DNA from: Bacteriovoracaceae bacterium
GTDB taxonomy: Bacteria; Bdellovibrionota; Bacteriovoracia; Bacteriovoracales; Bacteriovoracaceae
Reading direction: 5' to 3'
Length of the DNA: 64,000 nt
Assembly: GCA_947441615.1 (NCBI GenBank)
Contig: CANEUH010000001.1
Location: 186,001-250,000 of the forward strand
Shown here: in pieces, positions 43,834 to 53,041 of the stretch
Numbering within the stretch: the first letter of the stretch is position 1
Layout: every line of letters begins with the position of its first letter
Position numbers and translations under genes: made by a program
The notes under the pieces: model-generated
Seen by the model: the letters and a program-made list of their open reading frames with translations, nothing else
Databases searched by the model: none
Told to the model about the DNA's origin: nothing

Positions 43834-44757
43834 TTGAGCCGCGAAAGATCCAAAGGGATAGTTGGAATATTTATTCTTGTGACTGTCCTCTTTTTCATTT
43901 TTATTGTGTTTGCTTTTTACACTGTTTCTCAACTGAAGGAATCGACTTCAATGGGTGAAGGATTATTGGATAACTCCAAAAATTCTCCCATTGCTGTCAT
44001 CACGATTGAAAACGAGATTATGGAATCAAAGAAGACTGTTGATATGCTTCTTGCCGCCGAAAAAGAAAAAGATATCAAAGCGATTATTTTAAGAATTGAT
44101 TCTCCTGGTGGCGCTGTTGCACCTACTCAAGAGATTTATGAAGAAGTTAAACGGATTGATAAAATTAAACCAATCTACGCCTCATTCGGAACCGTTGCTG
44201 CTTCAGGTGGGTACTACATCGGTGCGGCCTGTAGAAAAATTTGGGCGAATGCTGGTACTTTAACTGGATCAATCGGCGTCATTATGCAGATGGCGGATTT
44301 GTCAGAGTTATTTAAATGGGCAAAATACAAATCCGAAACCATTAAAGCTGGCCGTTATAAAGATATCGGCAATCCTGCTCGTGCGATGACTGATGAAGAG
44401 CGAATGTATCTAAATAATCTCCTGGCCGGGACTCACAAACAGTTCATGGATGATATTTCGGCCGTCCGTAAAGATCGATTGAAAAAAGATATTACGGAGC
44501 TTGCCCAAGGACAGATATTTCATGGCACCGAGGCCAAAGAATTTGGACTTGTGGATGAAATCGGTAGTTTGTGGGTTGCGGGAAGAGCAATTCACAAGGA
44601 ACAAAAATTCAAGGGAGAGTTTGGTCTTCGTTTTTTAAAACCTCAACGTAAAAGATTTTCATTCACAGAATTTCTACAAGAGGGAGAGGATGCTCTCACG
44701 TTTATTAAAACGAAATTAGAACCTAAGACTGCTCCTGCGTATAAATTTCAGATGTAA
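43834..44757 (+). CDS. sppA: Signal peptide peptidase SppA-like serine protease
   Basis: About 307 aa with an N-terminal TM helix (IVGIFILVTVLFFIFIVF). The S49 peptidase core has RIDSPGGAVAPTQE, the nucleophile Ser in AASGGYYIGAACR and the general-base Lys near GRYKDIGNP. It degrades cleaved signal peptides in the membrane. The TTG at 43834 has AAGGAG 5 nt upstream and is preferred; the ATG at 43819 is an alternative. It is the first gene of a long rightward envelope operon. Confidence 0.9.
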   Translation: MSRERSKGIVGIFILVTVLFFIFIVFAFYTVSQLKESTSMGEGLLDNSKNSPIAVITIENEIMESKKTVDMLLAAEKEKDIKAIILRIDSPGGAVAPTQEIYEEVKRIDKIKPIYASFGTVAASGGYYIGAACRKIWANAGTLTGSIGVIMQMADLSELFKWAKYKSETIKAGRYKDIGNPARAMTDEERMYLNNLLAGTHKQFMDDISAVRKDRLKKDITELAQGQIFHGTEAKEFGLVDEIGSLWVAGRAIHKEQKFKGEFGLRFLKPQRKRFSFTEFLQEGEDALTFIKTKLEPKTAPAYKFQM

Positions 44758-44766
44758 GGACGTCAC

Positions 44767-45996
44767 GTGGATTATGCCTTCCTTTTAGATTGGGGAAAGA
44801 ATCACTTACTGACAATTGTTGCAGTCGTTACAACTTTAGTTTTACTTTATCATTATGTGATTGAGCGAGATAAAGCAGTCAAACTTTCTAAAAAATATAG
44901 GAATAGTATTTTTGAAGCCCAATCGAGAATCTTTTTAAATGCTACTCAATACTTAATTGAAGGGAATAAAGATCTCGCAATTAAAGAATTTTTGAATGCG
45001 GTTGATCTTAACCGAGAAACAATTGATACGTATTTTGCTTTAGGTGGATTATTTAGATCCAATGGAGAAATTGAAAAAGCCATTTCTATTCATCGTTCTT
45101 TGATAGCTCGTGAAAGTATTTCCGAATCAACTCGTTTATTAGCGCTTAAAGAGTTGGCCCTCGATTTTGATAAGGGTGGCTTCATTGATAAGGCAATAGA
45201 GACTTATAAAGACGTTTTGAAAATTAACCGAGACCAACAGGATGTCATTCACTCGCTTTGTAGAATTTATGAAGATATTGAGGACTGGGATCAGGCCTAT
45301 AACTATAGAATCATGCTATCAAAAGTCGGTCAGGAAAATCAGTCAGAAACGATCTCACATATTTTAGTTCAAAAAGCGAAAGCGCTCTTTGATAAGGGTC
45401 AGTTTAAGGCCTGCGCCGAAGAGCTTGAAGATGCCTTTAGATTTGCTCCTTCAGTTTCAGCAAAAATTCTTCGTTTAAGACTTTTTCTGGTGTTGGGAAA
45501 GATGGAAGATGCGAATGGATTACTCTTAGAATTACTTAAAGAGCATCCGATGTATGCGACATTCATTTTTGTTTCTCTTGATCAGTTTAATCCCAAACTT
45601 CAGCAAGCCGAGCAGTATAAGGAAAGACTCCATCAATTGAAGGATTATTTTTTAGGAATAAATGATGTTGATTTGATGAATTCTCCTTCAGTGGTTCTTT
45701 CAAAAATTCGCTTATTAAAAGATCTCAAAAAAACCGGCGATGCTTTCCATCTGTTAGACGACTGGATGAAAAACCAAGGCCAGTCAGATGTCCTTAAAAT
45801 TGAGTATATTAAAATTCTCATTGAAATTGGAAAGTCAGAAGAAGCTCTTTCCCATACTAAAACATTACTAAATAATCTTCATAGCTCTCTTACGAGACAT
45901 TACTGCTCACAGTGTGGGTACAACTCTGATGAAATCTTTTGGCGATGTCCTCAGTGCCATAGCTGGGAGACCATTCAGTTTAGATGGAAGGTCTAA
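44767..45996 (+). CDS. lapB: LapB-like tetratricopeptide protein
   Basis: A 409-aa inner-membrane-anchored protein. A TM helix is at about 13-30 (LLTIVAVVTTLVLLYHYV), then TPR helices from about 55 to 370 (for example ETIDTYFALGGLFRSNGEIEK-type repeats). The C-terminus is a rubredoxin-like zinc domain, HYCSQCGYN and WRCPQCHSW, as in LapB/YciM. LapB controls LpxC turnover and thus lipopolysaccharide synthesis in E. coli. GTG start with AAGGA upstream. It is followed by envelope genes, consistent with a surface-assembly operon. Confidence 0.85.
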   Translation: MDYAFLLDWGKNHLLTIVAVVTTLVLLYHYVIERDKAVKLSKKYRNSIFEAQSRIFLNATQYLIEGNKDLAIKEFLNAVDLNRETIDTYFALGGLFRSNGEIEKAISIHRSLIARESISESTRLLALKELALDFDKGGFIDKAIETYKDVLKINRDQQDVIHSLCRIYEDIEDWDQAYNYRIMLSKVGQENQSETISHILVQKAKALFDKGQFKACAEELEDAFRFAPSVSAKILRLRLFLVLGKMEDANGLLLELLKEHPMYATFIFVSLDQFNPKLQQAEQYKERLHQLKDYFLGINDVDLMNSPSVVLSKIRLLKDLKKTGDAFHLLDDWMKNQGQSDVLKIEYIKILIEIGKSEEALSHTKTLLNNLHSSLTRHYCSQCGYNSDEIFWRCPQCHSWETIQFRWKV

Positions 45997-45997
45997 A

Positions 45998-46390
45998 ATG
46001 TGGTGGCCCTTACTTCTCCCCATCTTATTATTTGCTGAAACCACTTCTACTGACGAAAGGATTGTGGGAACATTTTATTTTAATCCCATGTTTGGGCATG
46101 TTCATCAATCGGCCTTAAGAACTTCCGCAAGTTTAACAACGATTCAATGTTCTCATCCTGTAAAAGTGATTGAAAGTTCAAAAGTTTCAGTTGGCCGTGA
46201 ATGGGCCTATGTTCAAGTCGCAGATCATAAAGGATTCATCAGGAAAGATTTTTTATCGCAGAGAAGACCTGAATGCTTTCAAGGAAAATATCCTAAGTTC
46301 TTTGATGCTTTTAATTTAGATCTTTCTGAGCTTTATTATTGGGGTCGCTTAAACGATCAGTATATTCAAGGTGAAACAAGGGTAAAGTGA
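45998..46390 (+). CDS. Exported SH3-like protein
   Basis: About 130 aa with a signal peptide (MWWPLLLPILLFAETTS). The mature part suggests an SH3-type fold (VKVIESSKVSVGREWAYV and DHKGFIRKDFLS, the VxxxGxWWxVxxxGxxGWV-like pattern). Cys residues in IQCSHP and PECFQG may form a disulphide. GGAAGG precedes the ATG; the longer frame starting inside lapB is rejected. Such domains often bind murein, so a cell-wall role is inferred. Confidence 0.65.
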   Translation: MWWPLLLPILLFAETTSTDERIVGTFYFNPMFGHVHQSALRTSASLTTIQCSHPVKVIESSKVSVGREWAYVQVADHKGFIRKDFLSQRRPECFQGKYPKFFDAFNLDLSELYYWGRLNDQYIQGETRVK

Positions 46391-46391
46391 G

Positions 46392-47264
46392 ATGAATTTC
46401 GTATTTTTTTTCGCTTTATTTATGTCCCAGCTCGTCTTTTCTCAGACTGAAAAACTTCAGGAAGAGAAAGAATTAGAGGTCGTTAACTTTAATAGTATTA
46501 AGAAAATTTTAGTACAAGATGGGCTTTCAGAGGCAGCGAAGAAAAAAGAAAAGCAAGTCCAGGTTCTGAAAAAAGAACAGGCGAAGGTTGAAACTGGTCG
46601 ATACCTCTATCCTACGGAATCAGAAATCTGGGGATTTACCTCTGAGTATTGGTTAATTAAGAATGCTCAAATTTTAGATTGGGATTTTGAAAAGCCTGAC
46701 TACGGAATTGATAAAAGTTTTAAATCGATCTTACAGGATTTAGGATTCTATCAAAAAAAGTTTAAGATACTTTTGGTCAATAGCCCAAATATTGTTCGAG
46801 CAGCTCTCCCAGGTAATGAAGAAGTGATATTATTAATTTCAGTTCCTTTTATAAGGATGCTCGATTTGTCTAAGCTAGAAATAGCCTTACTTCTTTTTGA
46901 GGATTTTGTTCGGTTTGATCTAGGCTATTTTAAAAAAAGTGTTATGACAGAAAAAATGACCAAGCTTTCGGGGTCAAATTTTCAAGGTGGCAAGCCAGAT
47001 ATTTCTTTAATTGAGGAACTACTTAGAAACTACAATTCTCAAATTAATGAAAAGGGATACACCTTCCAACAAATGTTTGAAGTCACAAAAAAAATGGATG
47101 CCTATTTAAAATCGAATCCAGAACTTTGGAATGCTTACTTTCGATTACTTGGGAAAGTGGATCGGTTTTTAAAAACAAACGTTCAGTTTAAAGATTACAT
47201 TAAACTTTATCCATCTCCGGAGATGCAAGTAAAGTGGTTGAGTCCTGACGAAAAAGTTTTGTGA
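46392..47264 (+). CDS. Exported M48-like pseudopeptidase
   Basis: A 290-aa protein with a signal peptide (FVFFFALFMSQLVFS). A Lys/Glu helix follows (about 22-68). Residues about 120-190 follow the M48 metallopeptidase plan: NSPNIVRAALPGNEEVILL, then LSKLEIALLLFEDFVRFDLG. At the HExxH place it reads FEDFV (169-173), so both zinc His are lost while the Glu is kept, and no downstream Glu ligand stands out. I infer a catalytically dead relative that may bind or regulate rather than cut. It sits between the SH3 gene and a polytopic membrane protein. Confidence 0.55.
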   Translation: MNFVFFFALFMSQLVFSQTEKLQEEKELEVVNFNSIKKILVQDGLSEAAKKKEKQVQVLKKEQAKVETGRYLYPTESEIWGFTSEYWLIKNAQILDWDFEKPDYGIDKSFKSILQDLGFYQKKFKILLVNSPNIVRAALPGNEEVILLISVPFIRMLDLSKLEIALLLFEDFVRFDLGYFKKSVMTEKMTKLSGSNFQGGKPDISLIEELLRNYNSQINEKGYTFQQMFEVTKKMDAYLKSNPELWNAYFRLLGKVDRFLKTNVQFKDYIKLYPSPEMQVKWLSPDEKVL

Positions 47265-48091
47265 TGTTTGATCATTATTTATTTAAAAATATTAGGTATT
47301 ACGCTTCCTACCAGCTGTTGTTTGTTATTATTTTTATTATTTTAAGTTCTTCAGGGGCCTTTTTTCACTTCTTACTTAATCATGAAATTTCAATCGTAGA
47401 ATCGTGGTTACATAATAATCACTGGGAAATACTAATCATTTCAAAACTTTTATCTTTAACCATCATGAATCGGTGGTTCCGTGTTCGTTTATATGAAATG
47501 AAAACCATTAAGCAGTTATCTAAGGAACTACTAAAGTGGCCTGAGCATAGGGCGGTGGTTATTTCATTTTTTATTATGATTAGCTACCTTGCCTTGACTC
47601 AAAATGAGTTTGCTATTCAAAATCTAGGTTATTGGTATTACTACTTAACATCTTTTGTTGGCCTATTTTTATTTTTTGGAATTGAGTTTGTTGTGATTGC
47701 TTATCTAGATGATGTGCTTAATCAAGATGATCGTGTCTCAACGTTTTGGTTGGGGACACTTTATACACTCTTTTTCGCTATCGGTTTTAGGCTTTGTGTT
47801 CCGGATTATTATAATTTGTTAACCTATGTTGTCTTTTGTTTCACGGCACTCCTCCTGTTAAGTGGGGAAACATTTAAAAATTGGAGCAATGTAGTTTGTT
47901 TCTTGGTTGTTTTTGTTGCCCCTATGGGGTCGCTCTTTGGTCTCGATCCAGTATGGGGCGATGATTTTTCACCTTTCAGTATAAAGTCTAAACTTTCAAT
48001 ACCTTTTCTAGCAGTTATTTGGATGGTATCTTTTTCATATTATAAGTATCGAGATCAAATTATTTCGGGTGCGCGCAAGTTCGTGCGTTGA
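47264..48091 (+). CDS. Polytopic membrane protein, unknown
   Basis: About 275 aa with seven likely TM helices (for example LLFVIIFIILSSSGAFF, YLTSFVGLFLFFGIEFVVIA, FTALLLLSGETF). No transporter or enzyme motif is recognised; polar residues and Trp/Tyr are concentrated in loops. The ATG at 47264 overlaps the preceding stop (TGATG). It lies between the pseudo-peptidase and tolQ and is probably cotranscribed with both. Confidence 0.75.
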   Translation: MFDHYLFKNIRYYASYQLLFVIIFIILSSSGAFFHFLLNHEISIVESWLHNNHWEILIISKLLSLTIMNRWFRVRLYEMKTIKQLSKELLKWPEHRAVVISFFIMISYLALTQNEFAIQNLGYWYYYLTSFVGLFLFFGIEFVVIAYLDDVLNQDDRVSTFWLGTLYTLFFAIGFRLCVPDYYNLLTYVVFCFTALLLLSGETFKNWSNVVCFLVVFVAPMGSLFGLDPVWGDDFSPFSIKSKLSIPFLAVIWMVSFSYYKYRDQIISGARKFVR

Positions 48092-48099
48092 GGTTTAAC

Positions 48100-48801
48100 A
48101 TGCATGGTTTAAATATCTGGCAAATCTTATGGGACTCAGGTTTTGTTGTTAAAATTGTACTTCTTATCCTTGTTTTGGCCTCAGTGTATTCTTGGGCAAT
48201 CATTTGGCAGAAATACAAACAATTGAAGTTAGTGACTGAAGCAAATGATAAGTTTTCTGACTTTTTTAGGAAAAGTAATTCCATTGCAGACATTCATAAA
48301 GAGGCCAGTGAAAATCTGGACTCAACGATGGGTCTCATGTTTAAACGGGGTTTTGAGGAATTAAATAAAATTATCGAGAAATTGAATCAGTCTGGAAAAA
48401 GTAACTTTACTCAGCATTTTTCAGCTCACGGTTTTGAGTCTTTAGAGCGCGCTCTCAAGGCTGGATTTAATACAGCGAATGAGAAGATGGATCTTAAAGT
48501 TTCACTACTTGCTACAATTGGCTCCATTACTCCATTTATTGGATTATTTGGAACAGTTTGGGGAATTATTGATGCATTCTCAGGTCTATCTCAGGGTGGA
48601 GGAAGTATTGAAGCCGTGGCGCCAGGTATTGCAGAGGCGCTTGTCGCGACTGCAGTTGGTCTTGCTGCTGCTATTCCTGCGGTCGTTTTTTATAATCTTT
48701 TCAATAATCAAATTTCTAGAATTAATTCCCAAATGGAATCTTTTTCGCAGGACTTTCTTAATTTGGTTGAACGCACTATTTTGATTAAGAAGGACCAATA
48801 G
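48100..48801 (+). CDS. tolQ: TolQ/ExbB/MotA-family proton-channel protein
   Basis: About 233 aa with three TM helices: about 13-33, then two in the C-half ([20 protein letters not shown] and [20 protein letters not shown], the family hallmarks). Together with TolR it forms the proton-driven motor that energises TolA at division sites. The ATG at 48100 has GAGG upstream; the frame extends four codons to a TTG. Gene order with tolR-tolA-tolB supports tolQ over exbB. Confidence 0.9.
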   Translation: MHGLNIWQILWDSGFVVKIVLLILVLASVYSWAIIWQKYKQLKLVTEANDKFSDFFRKSNSIADIHKEASENLDSTMGLMFKRGFEELNKIIEKLNQSGKSNFTQHFSAHGFESLERALKAGFNTANEKMDLKVSLLATIGSITPFIGLFGTVWGIIDAFSGLSQGGGSIEAVAPGIAEALVATAVGLAAAIPAVVFYNLFNNQISRINSQMESFSQDFLNLVERTILIKKDQ

Positions 48802-48803
48802 TC

Positions 48804-49223
48804 ATGGGAATGCAAATGGGATCTGGTAAGAAAGGGCCAGTTTCAGATATCAACGTGACACCACTTGTGGATGTCATGTTAGTTCTTCTGGTGATCTTTA
48901 TGGTTACGGCCCCCATGCTTTTTAGTGGTATCAATTTAAAGTTACCTAAGACTCAGAAAGTGAGCACTGTTGGACTTCGCCAAGAGCTTGTCATTTTATC
49001 TATTACGGATTCAGAGAAATTTTATCTTGGAAAAAAAGTTATTTCCCCAAAAGAATTAGTTCCTGCCATTTTAAAGCAATTTAAACAGAATAAGACTGAT
49101 GTTGTGTATGTTCGCGCTGACTATAATTTACGTTATGAGAAGATTGCTAAATTGATCGCAAATCTAAAAAAAGCTGGTGTTAGTAATATTGCCTTAGTTA
49201 CAGAAGTAGAGAAAGGAAAGTAG
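48804..49223 (+). CDS. tolR: TolR/ExbD-family protein
   Basis: A 139-aa protein with one TM helix containing the proton-carrying Asp: [20 protein letters not shown]. The periplasmic part ends in [13 protein letters not shown]. It works with TolQ to couple proton flow to TolA. It starts 2 nt after tolQ and overlaps the next start by one base (GTAGTGG region). Confidence 0.92.
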   Translation: MGMQMGSGKKGPVSDINVTPLVDVMLVLLVIFMVTAPMLFSGINLKLPKTQKVSTVGLRQELVILSITDSEKFYLGKKVISPKELVPAILKQFKQNKTDVVYVRADYNLRYEKIAKLIANLKKAGVSNIALVTEVEKGK

Positions 49224-50002
49224 TGGAGACCTTGGACCGCGACTTTAACAAAAACTTTCTAATCTCGCTTGGGGCCCACGTCCTGTTTTTTGCCCTTCTA
49301 CTTTCGGGTGGAGAGCTTGTTAAGAAAATTTTTAAGTATAATGATGTCGAAATTATTAAGTCCTCTGTTCGCGTTGATGTCGTTGGAATGCCAAAATTTA
49401 CCATTCAAGAATTAAAGAAAATGGAGGCCCAGCCTGTTATTGAGGCGAAGCCAGAAGAAGTGAAGGGTAAGAAAGAAGAAACGAAGGCCGAAGCTGATGA
49501 CGTTATAAAAAAAGATGATCTTGTTATTCAAGAAGAAGGAAAAAAGAAGGCGTCTTTTTTAAATCTACTCAATGATTATTCTAGTAAAAAAGTCTCAGTG
49601 AAAACAGAGAAGAAGGGAACGAAATCAGGAAGTGGAAATAAAAATTTGGACTCTTTAATTATCGAAGGGAATAGGCTTTCTAAGGGGTCAGCACTCGTTG
49701 GAGATTATACCGACGCTCAAAATTCAGAATTTTCTGCCTACGTTCAAAATATTCCAGGTGTGATTAGGCCATTTTGGAAGCTACCTAGTTACTTACTAGA
49801 TAAAGATCTTCGCTGTCGAATAAAGATATACCTTTCACCTGATGGAAAACTGATTAAGTTTGAGCTTCAAGAATCATCTGGTGTTTCTGAGTTTGATGCT
49901 CGAGCAGAAAAAGCAATTCGTGAATCCACTTTCCCAAAACCTTCTACTGAAGTGGGGGCGCGATTAGTTAATTCTGGTATTATTTTAGGATTTCCAATTT
50001 AA
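49223..50002 (+). CDS. tolA: TolA/TonB-like energy transducer
   Basis: A 259-aa protein. One TM helix (ISLGAHVLFFALLLSGG) follows a short cytoplasmic start, with His in the helix as is common in TonB. A Lys/Glu-rich stretch (about 85-140) spans the periplasm. The C-terminal TonB/TolA domain (about 170-258) has YLSPDGKLIKFELQESSG and FDARAEKAIRES. The position before tolB favours TolA. It starts with GTG, overlapping tolR. Confidence 0.85.
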   Translation: METLDRDFNKNFLISLGAHVLFFALLLSGGELVKKIFKYNDVEIIKSSVRVDVVGMPKFTIQELKKMEAQPVIEAKPEEVKGKKEETKAEADDVIKKDDLVIQEEGKKKASFLNLLNDYSSKKVSVKTEKKGTKSGSGNKNLDSLIIEGNRLSKGSALVGDYTDAQNSEFSAYVQNIPGVIRPFWKLPSYLLDKDLRCRIKIYLSPDGKLIKFELQESSGVSEFDARAEKAIRESTFPKPSTEVGARLVNSGIILGFPI

Positions 50003-50010
50003 GGATGCTT

Positions 50011-51363
50011 ATGAAGTTAATTCTTTTGATTATAACCTTAATCGTCTCCCTACATGCTTACACTCAGGATGCTGTCATTGCAGTAGGGCAGGCAGAGCAG
50101 GATAAGGATAAGGTCGTCATTGATGATCCAGAGCTCGTTGATTTGTCTGGTGATCAAAAGAGACTGAGTGCTGAGTTCATTGATCTATTAAGAAATGATT
50201 TTGTCTTTTATAAACACAAATTTAATCCTGTTGATTATTTAGATAAAGGGAAAAATTCTTATTCAACTCCCGATTTAGAAAAGTGGACATCAGGAGGAGT
50301 GACTTTTTTTATTGCTTCCAAAATTGAAGACGGTTCAGGTTCTGGTATAGAAGCAAGTTTTAAAGTCTGGTCAATTTTAACTAAAAAGGAAGTTTTTTCA
50401 GGAAAATTTAAATTAAAAAGTGAAAATCTCCGTGCTGTTGGCCACCAGGTTGCCGACGCTCTTTATCGCTCGATTACCGGAAAACCATCAATTTTTAATT
50501 CAAAAATCTTTTTCATTTCGGATCGAACATCTGGTCGCGAAATTGAAAAGGAACTTTATATAATGGATTTTGATGGAAGAAGAGTGGATAAGCTCACTAA
50601 TTTTAATTCTGTTGTGCTTTCACCGTCTATTTCACCTGATAACTCTAAAATTATGTTCTCTTTGATTGCTCAAAAAAAAGAATACGCCAATGGAAGAACG
50701 AGGCTTATTAAAAACATTGATCTTAAATTACTAGACTTGAGATCCAAGAAAATTTCTACCGTTTCAGATCGTCCGGGAATCAATTCTGGGGCGATCTTCG
50801 GCGCCGACGGTCAAACGATTTACCTGACTCTCTCCTTCAGTGGAAATGCCGACGTATACGAGATGGCGATAGGTTCGACGCGTATGAGAAAGATTACTTC
50901 TCATTATAGTGATGACGTTGACCCATCCATCACTCGAGATGGGTCCCTTATGACTTTCCTTTCTAATAGGCCAGGAAGAGCTCATATTTATACGATGAAT
51001 CCATCAGACACTGAAAAAGACGTGAAGCGGATTTCATTTGTTGGCCAATTTAATGCTACTCCGAGGTTTTCTCCGGATGGAAAAGAGATTGTTTTCACTT
51101 CTTGGGTTGATAATGGCTTCGATCTTTACCGGATTGGCGCCGATGGAAACAATCTCGTGAGACTCACGAAAGGTTTTGGCTCAAATGAGGAGCCGGCTTA
51201 TTCACCTGATGGGGAATTCGTTATATTCGCCTCAAAAAGGATGATCAATCGCTCCAAGGCCGTTCAGGATATCTACATCATGAACAGGGAAGGTGAAATT
51301 TTAGGTCAATTAACCCAGAATTTTGGCCACTGCTTCTCTCCTCAATGGACCAACGTGCCGTAA
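50011..51363 (+). CDS. tolB: Tol-Pal system beta-propeller protein TolB
   Basis: About 450 aa with a signal peptide (LILLIITLIVSLHAYT). The N-terminal alpha/beta domain (about 45-150) precedes a PD40 beta-propeller with repeats such as FSPDGKEIVFTSW and YSPDGEFVIFASKR. It binds TolA and Pal in the periplasm. The ATG at 50011 is preferred over a codon two residues upstream, with GGAT upstream. No pal gene follows here, in contrast to many genomes. Confidence 0.93.
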   Translation: MKLILLIITLIVSLHAYTQDAVIAVGQAEQDKDKVVIDDPELVDLSGDQKRLSAEFIDLLRNDFVFYKHKFNPVDYLDKGKNSYSTPDLEKWTSGGVTFFIASKIEDGSGSGIEASFKVWSILTKKEVFSGKFKLKSENLRAVGHQVADALYRSITGKPSIFNSKIFFISDRTSGREIEKELYIMDFDGRRVDKLTNFNSVVLSPSISPDNSKIMFSLIAQKKEYANGRTRLIKNIDLKLLDLRSKKISTVSDRPGINSGAIFGADGQTIYLTLSFSGNADVYEMAIGSTRMRKITSHYSDDVDPSITRDGSLMTFLSNRPGRAHIYTMNPSDTEKDVKRISFVGQFNATPRFSPDGKEIVFTSWVDNGFDLYRIGADGNNLVRLTKGFGSNEEPAYSPDGEFVIFASKRMINRSKAVQDIYIMNREGEILGQLTQNFGHCFSPQWTNVP

Positions 51364-51409
51364 TTACTAGAAAAAGTGAAGAATATTTAAACACTGCAGC
51401 AAAATGGTC

Positions 51410-51438
51410 TTGTAAAATTTTCAGGCAACATGTAATAT
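51410..51438 (+). promoter_or_regulatory. Promoter of the GAF-AAA+ gene
   Basis: TTGTAA (51410-51415), 17-nt spacer, TAATAT (51433-51438), 64 nt before the start codon. The spacing and box matches are good. Confidence 0.6.
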
Positions 51439-51502
51439 CTTCCCATCAACGCACTGTGTAATTTTTAAACAAAATTAAGTAACAAGTGTAAAGGGGAATA
51501 AC

Positions 51503-52990
51503 ATGAAAACAGCTTCTATCCAAAACGAACTTGCAACTCTTTCAACAGTTTTACTTTCGAATTTAGACGAAGTTGTCTTTTTCTCTAAGCTTTCTGGGTT
51601 TGTTCAAAACCTAATGAACGAGCACAAAGTTCTTGGTTTTGAAGTCCTTTCAGATGGTTGCACACGCCTTATTGCTGAAAATGGTCACGCCTTAGACGCT
51701 GCCAAGATTTTAAACAAGGGTCAGGGTCTTTCTGGATATGTCGCTCGTATGAAAAAGGCTTACTACTCGAATTCTGTAAAGAGAGATCCTATCGCTTCTA
51801 CAGGTCTTCGTGATGAGCATGTTGAAGCCGAACTTTGTCTTCCCATTATGTTTGAAGGTTCTGTGATTGGTACAATTAACGTTCAATCAATTAAAAAAGA
51901 TCGTCAGTTTACAGAGTCAGATATTGCTTCCATTAACGATATTCTTAATCAGCTTCAGTCTCCGATAAGAAACATGCATCTTTACCTTATGGCGAAAAAC
52001 CTTAACCGTGAACTTCTTCAAAGAATTGAAGCAAAAGAAAAAGAGCTCTCTAACCGTGTAGAAATTCAAGTAACAAAAGGTTTTGAAGATAATTCACAAA
52101 TGATTGGTCTTTCTAAGAATTTCTTAGAGATCGTTCAAACTGCTAAGAAAATTGCTTCTCAAGATTTTCCAGTTCTTTTAGAGGGTCAGCACGGAGTTGG
52201 TAAAAAGATTCTAGCTCGTAAAATTCACTCGTGGTCAGGTCGTAAAGGTTCAGTAGTCGTTGCTTCTTGTTCAGCGATGAGTGAAGCTCAACTTGATCGT
52301 GAGATCTTTAGTTCTAAAGGACTGTTAGTACAAGCAAATGGTGGAACACTCATTATTGATGATATTGGAAGCACCTCTCATCATATTCAAACAAAGCTTT
52401 TAAGAGCTTTAGTTGCTGGTGAAATGATCACTGTAGATACAGAAGAAAAAGTAGCTCTTAATGTAAGAATGATTGCAACATCTAAAGTTTCTTTAAAGCA
52501 AATGGTAGAAGCTGGTTCATTTAAAGAGGATCTTTATTACAGACTTAACACTGTAGCTCTACGCATCCCATCTCTACGTGAGCGTCATGACGATATCAAA
52601 GTTATGGCCGAGCTTTTCCTTAATAATGGAAAATCTGAAAAGAAAATTTTGACTTCAGGAGCAATTGAAAAATTAACATCTTACTTTTGGCCAGGAAACG
52701 GTCATGAGTTAAAGAACATCATGGAGCGCACATATATCCTAACTGATGGACAATATATTGAAGCATCACATCTTCCGGAATTTGCTCAGGAAGTTAAGGT
52801 TGAGAAAGTAGAAGTAAAGCCTTCTTACCAAGAGTTCACACTTTTTGATCTTGAGAAAAAGCACATCATTGACACTCTTGATCATTTGTCAGGGAATAAA
52901 ACACGCGCTGCTAAGGCACTTGGAATTACTGTTAAGACTCTTTATAACAAACTTCACAGCTACGGACTTATCGATGCTCGTGAACAATAA
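51503..52990 (+). CDS. GAF-AAA+-Fis regulator lacking the sigma-54 contact loop
   Basis: A 495-aa protein. An N-terminal GAF domain (about 20-160) is followed by a short helix, an AAA+ domain (about 195-430) and a Fis-type HTH (about 455-490, SGNKTRAAKALGITVKTLYN). Walker A reads GQHGVGKK (the Ser/Thr after Lys replaced by Lys) and Walker B is TLIIDDI. The GAFTGA loop that contacts sigma-54 is missing: REIFSSKG runs directly to LLVQANGGTLI. The sensor-2 block WPGNGHELKN has His for Arg. FKEDLYYRLNTVALRIPSLR is otherwise intact. I infer a regulator that does not open sigma-54 promoters. AAAGGGG precedes the ATG. Confidence 0.85.
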   Translation: MKTASIQNELATLSTVLLSNLDEVVFFSKLSGFVQNLMNEHKVLGFEVLSDGCTRLIAENGHALDAAKILNKGQGLSGYVARMKKAYYSNSVKRDPIASTGLRDEHVEAELCLPIMFEGSVIGTINVQSIKKDRQFTESDIASINDILNQLQSPIRNMHLYLMAKNLNRELLQRIEAKEKELSNRVEIQVTKGFEDNSQMIGLSKNFLEIVQTAKKIASQDFPVLLEGQHGVGKKILARKIHSWSGRKGSVVVASCSAMSEAQLDREIFSSKGLLVQANGGTLIIDDIGSTSHHIQTKLLRALVAGEMITVDTEEKVALNVRMIATSKVSLKQMVEAGSFKEDLYYRLNTVALRIPSLRERHDDIKVMAELFLNNGKSEKKILTSGAIEKLTSYFWPGNGHELKNIMERTYILTDGQYIEASHLPEFAQEVKVEKVEVKPSYQEFTLFDLEKKHIIDTLDHLSGNKTRAAKALGITVKTLYNKLHSYGLIDAREQ

Positions 52991-53041
52991 GATTTGAAGA
53001 GTTAGACAGAAAAAAGTAAAATACAACGACTAGGAGCATTT

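Noticed and set aside
45914..45997. 28-codon upstream extension of the SH3-like gene
   Set aside because: It lies inside lapB coding sequence. The ATG at 45998 has a proper ribosome site and begins a signal peptide.
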